Of a stretch of 64,000 bases of DNA, positions 43,633 to 52,690 are shown one piece after another (the stretch's first letter is position 1; every line of letters starts with the position of its first letter). Under the pieces are notes generated by a model, which searched no databases, was not told where the DNA came from, and worked only from the letters and a program-made list of their open reading frames with translations. The position numbers were made by a program, and so were the translations under genes. This stretch comes from Halovenus halobia (GTDB lineage Archaea > Halobacteriota > Halobacteria > Halobacteriales > Haloarculaceae), in the NCBI RefSeq assembly GCF_051414135.1, contig NZ_JBLKOA010000008.1, positions 1 to 64,000 on the forward strand, in the 5' to 3' direction.

Positions 43633-44289
43633 CTACCGCAGTGGCCCGTTTTCCCGGTCGAAGTACCCGATTCGATCGAGTTCCTCTTTCACGAGTTGGG
43701 TGATGCTGTAGTGGTCATCTTCCGATAGCCCGTTCTCTGAACAGAGATCCTGAAAGTCGGTGTCTTGGCTACACCGATCGGGAAAATCGTCCGCACTCAC
43801 CTGGGAGAAGTCGAAATCTGTCGGATCCTGACCCGCCAGAAACCAGCGCCGCCTCTCGCGGTCGACGACGATTCCTATCGTACACAGCGCGACCTTTTCG
43901 ATTCGTTTCTGCTGCCCAAACCGATCGAGATTCATTTGACTCATCGCAGACACCGCCCGATGTTGCTTATACGCCGTCACATCGAGGCTCGAACAGAACG
44001 ACTCGGTAATTCGTTTCTTGTCTCGGGCAGCCTCACGCGCACTGTGATCACCATCACTGTGATGACGGCCCTCGTTAAGCCGGACGAGTCGTTCGACCTT
44101 ACCGTCTGCCGTGCCCACACCAACGCGCGTCTCTCCCGCTGAATCGTAGCCGGTCGTGTACGCGTCCGGTTGGTGATCACGTAGCTGTTGGGCCGATGGG
44201 ACTTGTTTTGGTGTCTCTTCGATGTTTGTGTCGGCCTCGTTCTCACTCGCGCCCGATTGTTCTCTCGCCTGAATGCGTTCTTTTCCCAT
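43633..44289 (-). CDS. Homologue of haloarchaeal RNA polymerase subunit epsilon
   Basis: A 218-residue protein starting at ATG 44,289 (MGKERIQA). The C-terminal part holds a helical domain with ITESFCSSLDVTAYKQHRA, MSQMNLDRFGQQKRIEKVAL and IGIVVDRERRRWF. This parallels what I recall of the halobacterial protein annotated as RNA polymerase subunit epsilon (LCSTLEL..., DLTEFGRQRAIEKVALVVI). The N-terminal 90 residues are hydrophilic and low-complexity. The cyclin-like helical repeat also recalls TFB. An island paralogue could redirect transcription toward element genes; this is unproven. Confidence 0.55.
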   Translation of the reverse strand: MGKERIQAREQSGASENEADTNIEETPKQVPSAQQLRDHQPDAYTTGYDSAGETRVGVGTADGKVERLVRLNEGRHHSDGDHSAREAARDKKRITESFCSSLDVTAYKQHRAVSAMSQMNLDRFGQQKRIEKVALCTIGIVVDRERRRWFLAGQDPTDFDFSQVSADDFPDRCSQDTDFQDLCSENGLSEDDHYSITQLVKEELDRIGYFDRENGPLR

Positions 44290-44808
44290 CGGTGTCGGCC
44301 GGTGTCCGAGGAGACATATCGAGGCTTCATAATGTTTTGCTTGGGAACGCCGGCTGCAAGGGTGGAACCCTTCTCTGGATGGCGATATCGCCAAAGGGAC
44401 TAATTGAATCTGTTGAAACCCGATTATTCAGACACAATGTTGCAGAAACAGCCGTTCAGTAGCCTAACCTATTGAGTGGTGAAGAAATATGTAGATTAAA
44501 AATAATTTCCTTTGGTATGCAAAATAAAGGGCGCAAATGCAGCAGTTTCTTTCGAGACTTGAGAAAATCTTCACCACCCAGCTCAAATCGTTCGGGTAGC
44601 AGTATCCAATTAATTTTGTGGGGACTGTCGTTAGTCTCGTTTCCGGAAAACACTCAGTAGTGCTATTGCCGTTGAATTTCCCGGCTTCAAGTGGCATGCA
44701 AACTTAGCAGCGTATTCAGTAATTTTTGACTCGTGTTCTACTGATAGCTGAGCGTTCTACTCTATCTGGGCAGTCTACCCAAAGACTTGAGGAATTGCCT
44801 TGTGAATC
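44290..44808. other. AT-rich intergenic region
   Basis: About 520 nt. Antisense frames at 44,456-44,697 are open but unlike each other and without a motif. The region probably holds the promoters of the flanking genes, perhaps with remnants of the lost 5' end of the next gene. Confidence 0.3.
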
Positions 44809-45699
44809 TTGGTTATCTCACGACTTTACCAATACGCAGACTCAAACGATAAGACTGGACTGTATCTTTTGGATGGATACAAGGGAAACAATACGACTTT
44901 CCAAGTCAGAGATCCTGCGGAGAAATTATTTCAACATTTAGACTATCAACCAGGTATCCGCAATCAATATCAAGGCCCCAGAATTCCAGATGAACTCCAC
45001 TGGGGATTATTTGAAATTAACTGGATATATACAAATGAATCAGGCGTATCACCACCAACAAATGATGTGGGCGAAGTGGTCATAACTGGTAACGATGTAG
45101 AGATTACAGAAGAGATAGCTGAAGACCTGAAATTATTCCTTCAACAGTCGCATGGAGACGATGTGAGAGAACTCGCTGAGATTCTTAATATCGATATATC
45201 TGATAAAACAGAAAAATCTGATATTAATGACCTCACCAAATCAGAGCAAATAGAACGATATGATGCCAGCAAGGCAACACATATATGTGAACTCCCAGAC
45301 AGTCGCTGTCAAGAAATAGCGAAGCAAGTAGCACAGCAGGTTGATTTAGATAGTCTCTCAGATGGAATTCCAGAGTGGGAGACCACCTACACACATGGCG
45401 GAAAAATAACTCAAGATGCCGAACAATATCAACTTATAATAAAGACTGAGCGTAAAACCGGCAGTGAAGAACAATATTTTAACAAGATTATATTTACACC
45501 TGAAGATGGAATCAAGACGGTTTGGACAATGACAAATGTAATGATTGACTGGAACCAACGAATCCAGTTAGAACAGCAAAGAGGAGAAATTATCAAATCT
45601 GTTATTTCTGTAGCTGTTGATGAAGATCTGGATATCGGTGGCTCGATGTGTGACCTGGAGCTGACCACCGAATACGAACCCTCAATTGACCAATTTTGA
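44809..45699 (+). CDS. Orphan AT-rich protein, start uncertain
   Basis: A 296-residue acidic protein with very AT-rich codons. The frame opens right after a TGA at 44,803 and has no ATG in its first 200 codons, so the start is TTG 44,809 or the gene has lost its 5' end. The N-terminus (YQYADSNDKTGLYLLDGY) and the middle strands (FQVRDPAEKLFQHL, QYQLIIKTERK, FNKIIFTPEDG) look genuinely coding. No family recognised. Confidence 0.5.
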   Translation: MVISRLYQYADSNDKTGLYLLDGYKGNNTTFQVRDPAEKLFQHLDYQPGIRNQYQGPRIPDELHWGLFEINWIYTNESGVSPPTNDVGEVVITGNDVEITEEIAEDLKLFLQQSHGDDVRELAEILNIDISDKTEKSDINDLTKSEQIERYDASKATHICELPDSRCQEIAKQVAQQVDLDSLSDGIPEWETTYTHGGKITQDAEQYQLIIKTERKTGSEEQYFNKIIFTPEDGIKTVWTMTNVMIDWNQRIQLEQQRGEIIKSVISVAVDEDLDIGGSMCDLELTTEYEPSIDQF

Positions 45700-46334
45700 T
45701 GTCCACTAGATTGCTGATTAGCCCCATTCTCACATCGTTTAGTGTCGTACAGATAAGACGGAGAGATATTGACAACAAAGACGACTCAGCCGAGGCTATC
45801 CCAATAGCCTCAGATGCTTCTGGTGCAACAATGGGCCGAGTATGACCAAAAGCATCGGAAGTGGACTGTCAAGGACCTTCGACTAACGTTCTGGCTACTC
45901 ATCATCATCTGGGTCGCAGCATCAGTGTGTCAGCTATTATCGTAGTGTATCCATCATCTCTGTCCAGTTTGATCTCATCATCAGTGGAGATGATATCGTG
46001 ATTGAGAATCCAGTCGCTGCCCTCTTTTTAATATGCGCACATTCACATTTACTGTGACTTGGCGGTTTCAAACCGGAACCAACCTCTGAGATTGCCTGGT
46101 TGCTGGTTACCAGTCAGGCTGCAATTGGGGTATTTTGATCGCTGTTTTGTCCTTGGTAGACGGGCCAGAAATACATCCTCTGCATATTTCAGCGGCTTTC
46201 TGATGGATTTTGTATGGGTCTAAACTCGCTGCGGTACGCGTGTACCCTGTATCGACCGAAAGCAAGTCAAGTATGTCTCCTGCAGAGTATTTCGACAGAA
46301 CCAGCTAATTAAATATCCACAAGTGACCTTCCTG
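45700..46334. other. Long intergenic region with one possible micro-ORF
   Basis: About 635 nt between the orphan gene and the herA operon end. Apart from the membrane micro-ORF at 45,814-45,945, no gene, repeat or RNA is visible. Confidence 0.35.
45814..45945 (+). CDS. Possible 43-residue single-span membrane peptide
   Basis: The ATG at 45,814 reads MLLVQQWAEYDQKHRKWTV, then a hydrophobic stretch LTFWLLIIIWVAASVC, and stops at 45,945. An amphipathic head followed by one membrane span is a common layout for small membrane proteins or holin/toxin peptides. No promoter or RBS clearly supports it. Confidence 0.3.
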   Translation: MLLVQQWAEYDQKHRKWTVKDLRLTFWLLIIIWVAASVCQLLS

Positions 46335-47978
46335 TTAATTCAGATCTTGTACTCCAGTCGAATCGCCCTCACCGAAATCAGCACTCTCTGACCGTGACGG
46401 TGACCGCTGTTGTTTGTCGTACGCCTCCTGCCACTCTTCGACAACCGCCCTGCTTCCCGCACCGTGAGGTGTAATTCGCGGTCGAACTTGAATTAGTGCC
46501 GGCGTGTTCATTGCGTCTCCTGAGACAATTGCCTGTCCAGGAGTTAATCCTGGTAGTTCTCGGAGGACATCTTCACCGGCGGCTTCAACAGAGTTTTTAA
46601 TCGCGTCTTGATCGCCTGGATTCTTAATCTGCATCGAGATTTGTGTGCCACACTGTGATAGCACGTCCTGATCAATTTTCGACGGGCGTTGGCTGATAAT
46701 CCCGAGGCCGAACCCGAACTTCCGACCTTCCGACGTAATCGTTTGCATGATTCCTAACGAGGGAGCATCACCAGAGGCCGGGGCAAACCGGTGCCCTTCC
46801 TCGAATAGTGCAAAGATCGGGTGCTCAATGTCAGATTCCCGGCCACGAACATCGTCAAGCCGTTCCCGATACAGGCGACGAAGCAAAACGGTCGTGATGA
46901 GTTGCTGATTCCACTCATCCAGCGTATCCATCTGGAGTACCGTACACTGGCCAGGGTCAACAATCTCGTCAAGCGGGACGTTCTCCTCTGGGTGGAATAA
47001 GTCGTTGCGCTGAATCGACCGGTTCAGCCGCCACTCCAATGCACCGACACTCGCATCATCCTCACCGTAAATCTGCTCCATCTGAGCGACTAGTTCATCT
47101 ATTCCCCACGTTCGACTCTCTTGTCTCTGCATCGCGCGCCATGCCGTCGAGAGTCGCTCCTGCATTCGGTTGCTTGGATTATCCAAGATCGCCATCACAT
47201 CACCGAGTTCCAATTCAGAGATTCGGACACGAAGTTGCTCTGAGTCATAGTATTTGACCTCAGGTTCGTACCCATCCTCACCTTGGAAGGCAGCCTCGCC
47301 CTGCATCTCAGCCAGTGTACCGTACTCACCGTGCGGATCGAACAAAAGGAGCGATGCGCGGGAACTCGGCTTCATCATCTCCTCGACTAAGACAGAGGCC
47401 GTGTAGGATTTTCCGCTGCCAGTTGATGCGAGAATCGCCAAGTGTGTCGACGCGAACTCCTCGATTGGGAGATGGAGATTCGTCGCTTCTCGTGGTCGAT
47501 TCAATAGCCAGCCGACGTGCGCGACTCCGTCAAGTGTTGCCACATCAATAGTGTCTGTTTCGCACCCAAGGTTCGGAAGTACAGTTTCGAGTTGTTTATC
47601 TGGAGCAATCGACAGCGGTGTTCCGGGATCAGGAAGCTGCCGCGGATTAGCGAACGTGGTCATGGTGGTATCGTAGTAGCCGATGACCGTTGCCGTCAAC
47701 CGATATAACTCGGTATCGTCGGTCGGCACGCCGAGTGTCGCCGCGACGGTCTCTGGGCCAACTTCTGGATCCGCAAGAAATCCGTCAGGAAGCCCGCGAA
47801 TCAACTCGCGGTTTGTCACCCGAGCGAATACGGAGCGTGGTTCATCTTCAACCGAGACAGTGTACGTAATGAACTCGCCTGTTTTGATCGATTCATTTGA
47901 TGGGGCGACGAACACGAATTCATTCGGATCTTCACCCGGACCGGCGACAGTCCCGATTACGTCTGAGCGGCTAGACAT
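46335..47978 (-). CDS. herA: HerA-type DNA translocase/helicase
   Basis: A 547-residue hexameric FtsK/HerA ATPase. The N-terminal HAS-barrel region (about 1-140) is followed by Walker A ASTGSGKS (184-191, Lys190), the LFDPHGEYG strand, and Walker B in IFALFEEGHRFAP with the catalytic Glu. The SQRPSKID sensor/arginine-finger segment and a C-terminal GDAMNTPALIQVRP strand are also present. HerA pumps DNA into or out of NurA for end resection. Here it is the last gene of a minus-strand operon and shares its start with the stop of the 220-residue protein (TAATG). All ATPase motifs are intact. Confidence 0.93.
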   Translation of the reverse strand: MSSRSDVIGTVAGPGEDPNEFVFVAPSNESIKTGEFITYTVSVEDEPRSVFARVTNRELIRGLPDGFLADPEVGPETVAATLGVPTDDTELYRLTATVIGYYDTTMTTFANPRQLPDPGTPLSIAPDKQLETVLPNLGCETDTIDVATLDGVAHVGWLLNRPREATNLHLPIEEFASTHLAILASTGSGKSYTASVLVEEMMKPSSRASLLLFDPHGEYGTLAEMQGEAAFQGEDGYEPEVKYYDSEQLRVRISELELGDVMAILDNPSNRMQERLSTAWRAMQRQESRTWGIDELVAQMEQIYGEDDASVGALEWRLNRSIQRNDLFHPEENVPLDEIVDPGQCTVLQMDTLDEWNQQLITTVLLRRLYRERLDDVRGRESDIEHPIFALFEEGHRFAPASGDAPSLGIMQTITSEGRKFGFGLGIISQRPSKIDQDVLSQCGTQISMQIKNPGDQDAIKNSVEAAGEDVLRELPGLTPGQAIVSGDAMNTPALIQVRPRITPHGAGSRAVVEEWQEAYDKQQRSPSRSESADFGEGDSTGVQDLN

Positions 47979-48640
47979 TAGAGCGCACCTCGCTGTTCAC
48001 GCGCCTGCCACTGTACGTTTTGTTCCACCACGTCCAAGACTCGCTGGTTGGAATCATCATCCGGAAGCACCCTTCGGAGTCGGTTAATCAACGCAACGAC
48101 GACCTCCGATCCGAGGTCGCCTGCAATATCCAAGAGTCGGTCCATGTACGCCATCTGGATCTGGTCGTCGACAGTATGGAAGGACACTGTGACTTGGTCT
48201 GGACAGTGAAAGACGGTATCATCGACTTCTAACGTCCACCGCGGCATTTGATGCGTTGACTCGTGAAGCGCCCCATCAGAACCAATTTCCGCGGTGCCAA
48301 GAAGGGCCACGCCAGCGAGGGTCGTTCGCTCTTCGATATAGCCCGGCGTGAACTGGGCTTGATCGTCTTGTGCTAATCGCGGCCCAGTTCGCCCTTGATC
48401 AGGGTCAACTAACTGTGTATCATAAATCACGCCAATAACCGCATACTGGGTGCCGTCGACGGTCTTCTTGATGAAGACCGGCTGCCCAAACTCTCGCTCG
48501 TGGAGTTCTGGTGGACGATCACAATCTCGTTCCTTGTACACCTCAACCACGTAATCCAAATGGCTGTTCGAGGACACAATACTACCAATCCGAACGCACG
48601 AATCGAGATCTGGCTGGTCTCCGTTAGTTGTGTCTGTCAT
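47978..48640 (-). CDS. HerA/NurA-operon protein, 220 residues
   Basis: An acidic protein with a beta-rich N-terminal half (CVRIGSIVSSNSHLDYVVEVY, FGQPVFIKKTVDGTQYAVIGVIYD) resembling the HAS-barrel that precedes HerA ATPase domains, and a helical C-terminal third. Its position between NurA and HerA, overlapping both neighbours (ATGA to the 26-residue ORF, TAATG to herA), suggests a structural partner of the complex, perhaps a free HAS-barrel adaptor. The family name is unknown to me. Confidence 0.65.
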   Translation of the reverse strand: MTDTTNGDQPDLDSCVRIGSIVSSNSHLDYVVEVYKERDCDRPPELHEREFGQPVFIKKTVDGTQYAVIGVIYDTQLVDPDQGRTGPRLAQDDQAQFTPGYIEERTTLAGVALLGTAEIGSDGALHESTHQMPRWTLEVDDTVFHCPDQVTVSFHTVDDQIQMAYMDRLLDIAGDLGSEVVVALINRLRRVLPDDDSNQRVLDVVEQNVQWQAREQRGAL

Positions 48641-48717
48641 GCGAACACCTCTGCACTGGTGGATCGTCGTTGAGCGGCGCCTCTGCCTGCTGTCGTCATG
48701 GTATTGTAGTTAGTCAT
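48637..48717 (-). CDS. 26-residue ORF coupled at both ends
   Basis: The ATG at 48,717 overlaps the nurA stop (ATGA), and the TGA at 48,637-48,639 overlaps the start of the 220-residue gene (ATGA). The peptide is MTNYNTMTTAGRGAAQRRST and then SAEVFA. It exactly bridges the gap between the two genes, so ribosomes could terminate and restart without leaving the message. It may be a real micro-protein or just a translational bridge. Confidence 0.45.
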   Translation of the reverse strand: MTNYNTMTTAGRGAAQRRSTSAEVFA

Positions 48718-49979
48718 CGTCGTCGAAGTTCCTTGCTTAGTGCTTTCGCGTCCCATTCGAGCGGCATATCGTTCGATTCAGCCCACCGTTGAACCACTCG
48801 CTGGAACTGCCGGCGGTCTTGCTGATCTAATACAGCGTCGCTGTCAGCCTGTTGCAGGATCTCAGGATAGCCGCGCCCAATGCCCGCCTCGGCCCGCACA
48901 ATATCGACGGTGTACTCGTACATCGAATCGTACCCATCAGGACCATCGTGACGGCACAGCCAGCCCGGGAACTCAATCCGGTCGAGGCCAGCGCCTGGCG
49001 GCACATTCAGGTAAGAGAATAAGATGTCATCGCGGAATTCGTACTTTTCACCCTCGTACGTTGTCTGCAACGCATCGACGCTTCCATCGCGTTTCGAAAT
49101 GAATGGGATTGTCGTATCACCCCAGGGACTCATCAACTCCGTCAGCACGTGAGCATCGGGAATCACACGATCCGTTCCGAATTCCTCACGCAGGAGCAGT
49201 CGCGTCATCTTCACGAGTTCCGTTGCGCTTGACCCAGCAACGTAGCCGACCAGCGGGACTTCGTGATGCTGACTTGCTGCAATAATCCGACTCAGTGTCG
49301 AGATGTATCGCTCCCGAGTTTCTGGCTTTAACGGATTTGCAAACGATGCAATCAATGGTCCGTCGTAGAACACAACCGGTGTGCTATCAATGTCGCCTGC
49401 ATCACGCGCGGCAGCCAACTCCGAGAGTTGATCGATGAGCAGTTGTCCTTCGTGCTCGAATCGGTGGTGCCCCACGAGCTGCGAGTCAACGAACCGGTGG
49501 TCACCGTCGCTTGCTTCTTGCGTAACTTCATCAGGAGTCAACAGCCGCCCCTCAATGCCGCGGTCAAGCCGCCCTTCGGCATGATGATGGTTGACTGCCC
49601 ATGCTGCCTGGACGTACGCGAGCGGGACGTTAAATTGCGTTGTCGGGGGGAGTTGTGACCCATCAACAGCCATCACCGGCACGTCACTGATGATCTCGCG
49701 TGCCCACTCATTGACCTCTTCGTGGTTCTCCCAGCCATCGCTTTCTGGGTACGGAACGATGAGACTGTCCACATCATCGAAATCGTCTGTTGGAAACGCG
49801 CCTGGGTACGACGTGTCTTGAAGTGCGGCTTGAATCTCATCGCTTGTCCAGTCGGTAGGCAACTGCTGCAACGCGTCTTGATACCGCTCAACGATTCCTG
49901 TGTCGTCTTCGAGGTACGACTGTATCGCCTCACCGTTCGCTTCCAGTTCAGACGCAACACTACGTTTATCAATCGGCAT
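48714..49979 (-). CDS. nurA: NurA-domain nuclease
   Basis: A 421-residue protein with the NurA (RNase-H-like) nuclease fold. The first catalytic Asp is D106 in VMAVDGSQLPP and a further acidic strand is VVFYDGPL. A later SATELVKMTRLLL helix and the C-terminal segment with RIEFPGWL and YEYTVDIVRAEAG (aligned with the last conserved acidic/His region) complete the domain. NurA digests DNA 5' to 3' in complex with HerA after Mre11-Rad50 opens the end. The start shares one base with the rad50 stop. No zinc motif. Confidence 0.88.
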   Translation of the reverse strand: MPIDKRSVASELEANGEAIQSYLEDDTGIVERYQDALQQLPTDWTSDEIQAALQDTSYPGAFPTDDFDDVDSLIVPYPESDGWENHEEVNEWAREIISDVPVMAVDGSQLPPTTQFNVPLAYVQAAWAVNHHHAEGRLDRGIEGRLLTPDEVTQEASDGDHRFVDSQLVGHHRFEHEGQLLIDQLSELAAARDAGDIDSTPVVFYDGPLIASFANPLKPETRERYISTLSRIIAASQHHEVPLVGYVAGSSATELVKMTRLLLREEFGTDRVIPDAHVLTELMSPWGDTTIPFISKRDGSVDALQTTYEGEKYEFRDDILFSYLNVPPGAGLDRIEFPGWLCRHDGPDGYDSMYEYTVDIVRAEAGIGRGYPEILQQADSDAVLDQQDRRQFQRVVQRWAESNDMPLEWDAKALSKELRRR

Positions 49980-52690
49980 TAGTTGACCGACACCTCCGAT
50001 GTTTGCTGGTCTTTCTCGATGGTGACTGTGTAGTCCGTCATCGAATCGAACGTCTGGTCGTGACTAATGACGGTCAGCTGCTCAAAGCTATCCAGTTGCT
50101 TGAGTTGCGTGACAAGGTTCCGTTTCTTTTGCCGGTCGAGGTTTGCTGTTGGCTCGTCGAGGAACGCGATTCCAACCGACGCCAGTTGTTCGAGAATCGC
50201 CAGCCGAACTGCGAGAGCGGCCGCCATTTTCTCCCCGCCGCTTAGCGTCGAAAACGACTTTTGAACATCCGCATCATGCACCACAATCTCGTAATCGCTC
50301 GTCCACTCCAACGTCTCAGCTGACGCACCGCGAATCGACCGGAACAACTCGTTCGCCCGAGACCCAATCCGGTCGGTGATTATCTCCCGCATTTTCGGCC
50401 CGGCTTCCCGGACGTTTTCCCGGACCCAATCGGCGAACTGCTGATCCGCCTTCAGCTCTTTCAGTTGCTGGACTTTCTCCTGGCGTCGCTCCAACTTCGT
50501 TTCCAACTGATCGACCCTTTCATGCGCCTGCTGTAGGCTCTCCTCTTTCTCGCTAAGTGTCCCTTTCGTCCGGTTGATCTCACCTTTGAGGTCGTCAATC
50601 TCTGACTCCAGCGTCTCGAATCTCTCTTCATCGAACGATGCTCTCGTCTCTTCCAGTTCGGCCTGTGTCTCGTCGAGATTCGCTTCTAAGTCCGCCAGAT
50701 CACTCTCTATACCTTCCACTCTCTCCTGGCGCTCGTCCACCTGGGATGCCTGCTGTTCGTGCTTGATATACGTTTGATACGCCGACTCTGTTTCATTCAG
50801 CGTTTCTTTGATTTCCGCTAACTCCTCGTCTAAGCCCTCGAACGCTTCCAACTCGTCGTCAATCTCCGCAAGCACCGACTGTTCCTCCTCCAATTCGGCC
50901 TGTTTTCTCTCTAATTCGTCGGGAACATCAGCATGTTCCTCAACTCGGAACTCAGCAGTCTGATACTCTTCATGGGCCTCTTCTAAGTCATCTTGCTCAG
51001 CTTTGAGGTCTGGAAGATTCGCCAACTCGTCTTCCAACTCCACGAGTTCCTCTTCCTTTTGTTCTTTTTCAACACGTAGATCTTCGGTCTCGCCTTCCAG
51101 CGACTCGACTTTCTCCCGGTGCACAGGAAGTTTATCAACACGCTTCTTGACCGCTCTCGCCGCCTCACGCCGCTCACGCAACGTATCAAGTTCCTCGTCG
51201 AGTTCCTTGCGTTCTGTCTGGATTTCCTCAAGCCGGGCTTCGCGTTGTTCGATCGTCTCCGACCGATGATCCTCGTCTAACGGGCGCTCACACGTTGGAC
51301 ACGGCGCATCGACAGCAGTATCACGCAGTCTGTCAAGTTGCTCTTCAACCCGCTCACGTTCGTTTTGCAATTGCTTCCGCCGAGCCTCCCGGTCGTTGAT
51401 CTCCTCGGACAGCGTTTCTGGGTCCGTAGTCGCTTCCCACTCATCCTCTATCTCCGCAATCGTCTCTTCCACAGACTCAATTTCGGCCTCATTCGATTCG
51501 ATTTCCTCGGCCAACTGCTCAGTTTCTTCTTCTAACGCTTCTACGTCGTCCTCACTGTCTTTCAACGACGCGATACGCTCATCGAGTTCCTCATACCGGT
51601 CTTTCTCCGACTCGCGCGTTTCCAACGTCTCCTGTGCCGCCTCCAGTTCTTCTAGCTCGTCTTCGAGTTGCTCGACCTCGAATTGGAGTGCCTGAACGGT
51701 GTCTTTTTGCTCGTCTCGTTCATCGACGAGAGCATCGCGTTCAGCCTCCTGTTCCTCTAATTCATCTCGCCGATCGCGTGCCTCCTCGTACTGCTGGTAC
51801 TCTTCACGGTTCGTATCACACTTCTTCTGAGCCTTTTCAGCGGCCGCGAGTTCTTCCTTCGCCGTTTCCAAGTTATCTTCCGTTGAGCTGCGTTCTTGTT
51901 CCAGCGAATCAACCTCCTGCTCAAGCTGATTGATGTCTTCTTCAACGGCCTCCAAGTCTTCGTACTCCGACTCTTTCTCCGACAGTTCAGCGGTCTTCTG
52001 GCCGATTTGCGATTCGATTGTCTCAACCTCGTCAGCCAGGGATTCCGCTTCCGAGCGCTTGTCCGGAAGTTCCTGTACTTCGCCAGTGAGCGTATTGATC
52101 TCTTGGCGGAGATTCTGTTGTTGGGCCTCAATTGCGTCTGGAACGTTCTTCAGCGTCTCCCATGACTCCTCGTACGCGTCCAGATTCAACAGGGAATCGA
52201 ACGTTGCCTTGCGGTTCTGAGGCGTTTGTGAAAAGTCAGACAGGAATCGTGTTTGGGGGACACCGATACTGGAACTCCAGAGACTGCTTAACTCGTCTCC
52301 ATCCTCAACATCGAACCGCGTACACAACCACTCTACCAGCTGGGACTTGGAATCAATATCCTGGTCAATCCACTCGTCAGTGTCGGGGTCGTACCGGTGC
52401 ACACCGTACTTCGACCGACCGACTGACCGAACAACTCGATATTGCTCTGTCCTGTGCTGCGTATCCTGCTCGAACGTCACCTCGACAGTTCCCGAACTCG
52501 CACCCTCGCGCACGAATTCATTGTTGTTGAATGGAAGCGAATCAAACAATGCGAACCCGATCGCTTCCTGAACCGTCGACTTCCCCGCACCGTTCTCCCC
52601 AAGAATCGCCGTCACACCGCCTTCGATCGGGACGACGGTGCGGTCCGCGTACGACTTGATATCTTCTAACGCAACTTCCGTGATCCTCAT
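49979..52690 (-). CDS. rad50: Rad50-like SMC ATPase
   Basis: A 903-residue SMC-family protein. Walker A lies in ILGENGAGKST near residue 30. Long coiled coils (about 190-440 and 490-740) flank the zinc hook at C464-P-T-C467 in DAPCPTCERPLDED. The C-terminal lobe has the signature FSTLSGGEKMAAALAVR, Walker B GIAFLDEPTANLD and a D-loop/His switch VISHDQTFDSM. Everything needed for DNA-end tethering is intact. It starts inside the mre11 stop (4-nt overlap). As an island copy it is probably additional to a core mre11-rad50 pair, which this window cannot show. Confidence 0.95.
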   Translation of the reverse strand: MRITEVALEDIKSYADRTVVPIEGGVTAILGENGAGKSTVQEAIGFALFDSLPFNNNEFVREGASSGTVEVTFEQDTQHRTEQYRVVRSVGRSKYGVHRYDPDTDEWIDQDIDSKSQLVEWLCTRFDVEDGDELSSLWSSSIGVPQTRFLSDFSQTPQNRKATFDSLLNLDAYEESWETLKNVPDAIEAQQQNLRQEINTLTGEVQELPDKRSEAESLADEVETIESQIGQKTAELSEKESEYEDLEAVEEDINQLEQEVDSLEQERSSTEDNLETAKEELAAAEKAQKKCDTNREEYQQYEEARDRRDELEEQEAERDALVDERDEQKDTVQALQFEVEQLEDELEELEAAQETLETRESEKDRYEELDERIASLKDSEDDVEALEEETEQLAEEIESNEAEIESVEETIAEIEDEWEATTDPETLSEEINDREARRKQLQNERERVEEQLDRLRDTAVDAPCPTCERPLDEDHRSETIEQREARLEEIQTERKELDEELDTLRERREAARAVKKRVDKLPVHREKVESLEGETEDLRVEKEQKEEELVELEDELANLPDLKAEQDDLEEAHEEYQTAEFRVEEHADVPDELERKQAELEEEQSVLAEIDDELEAFEGLDEELAEIKETLNETESAYQTYIKHEQQASQVDERQERVEGIESDLADLEANLDETQAELEETRASFDEERFETLESEIDDLKGEINRTKGTLSEKEESLQQAHERVDQLETKLERRQEKVQQLKELKADQQFADWVRENVREAGPKMREIITDRIGSRANELFRSIRGASAETLEWTSDYEIVVHDADVQKSFSTLSGGEKMAAALAVRLAILEQLASVGIAFLDEPTANLDRQKKRNLVTQLKQLDSFEQLTVISHDQTFDSMTDYTVTIEKDQQTSEVSVN

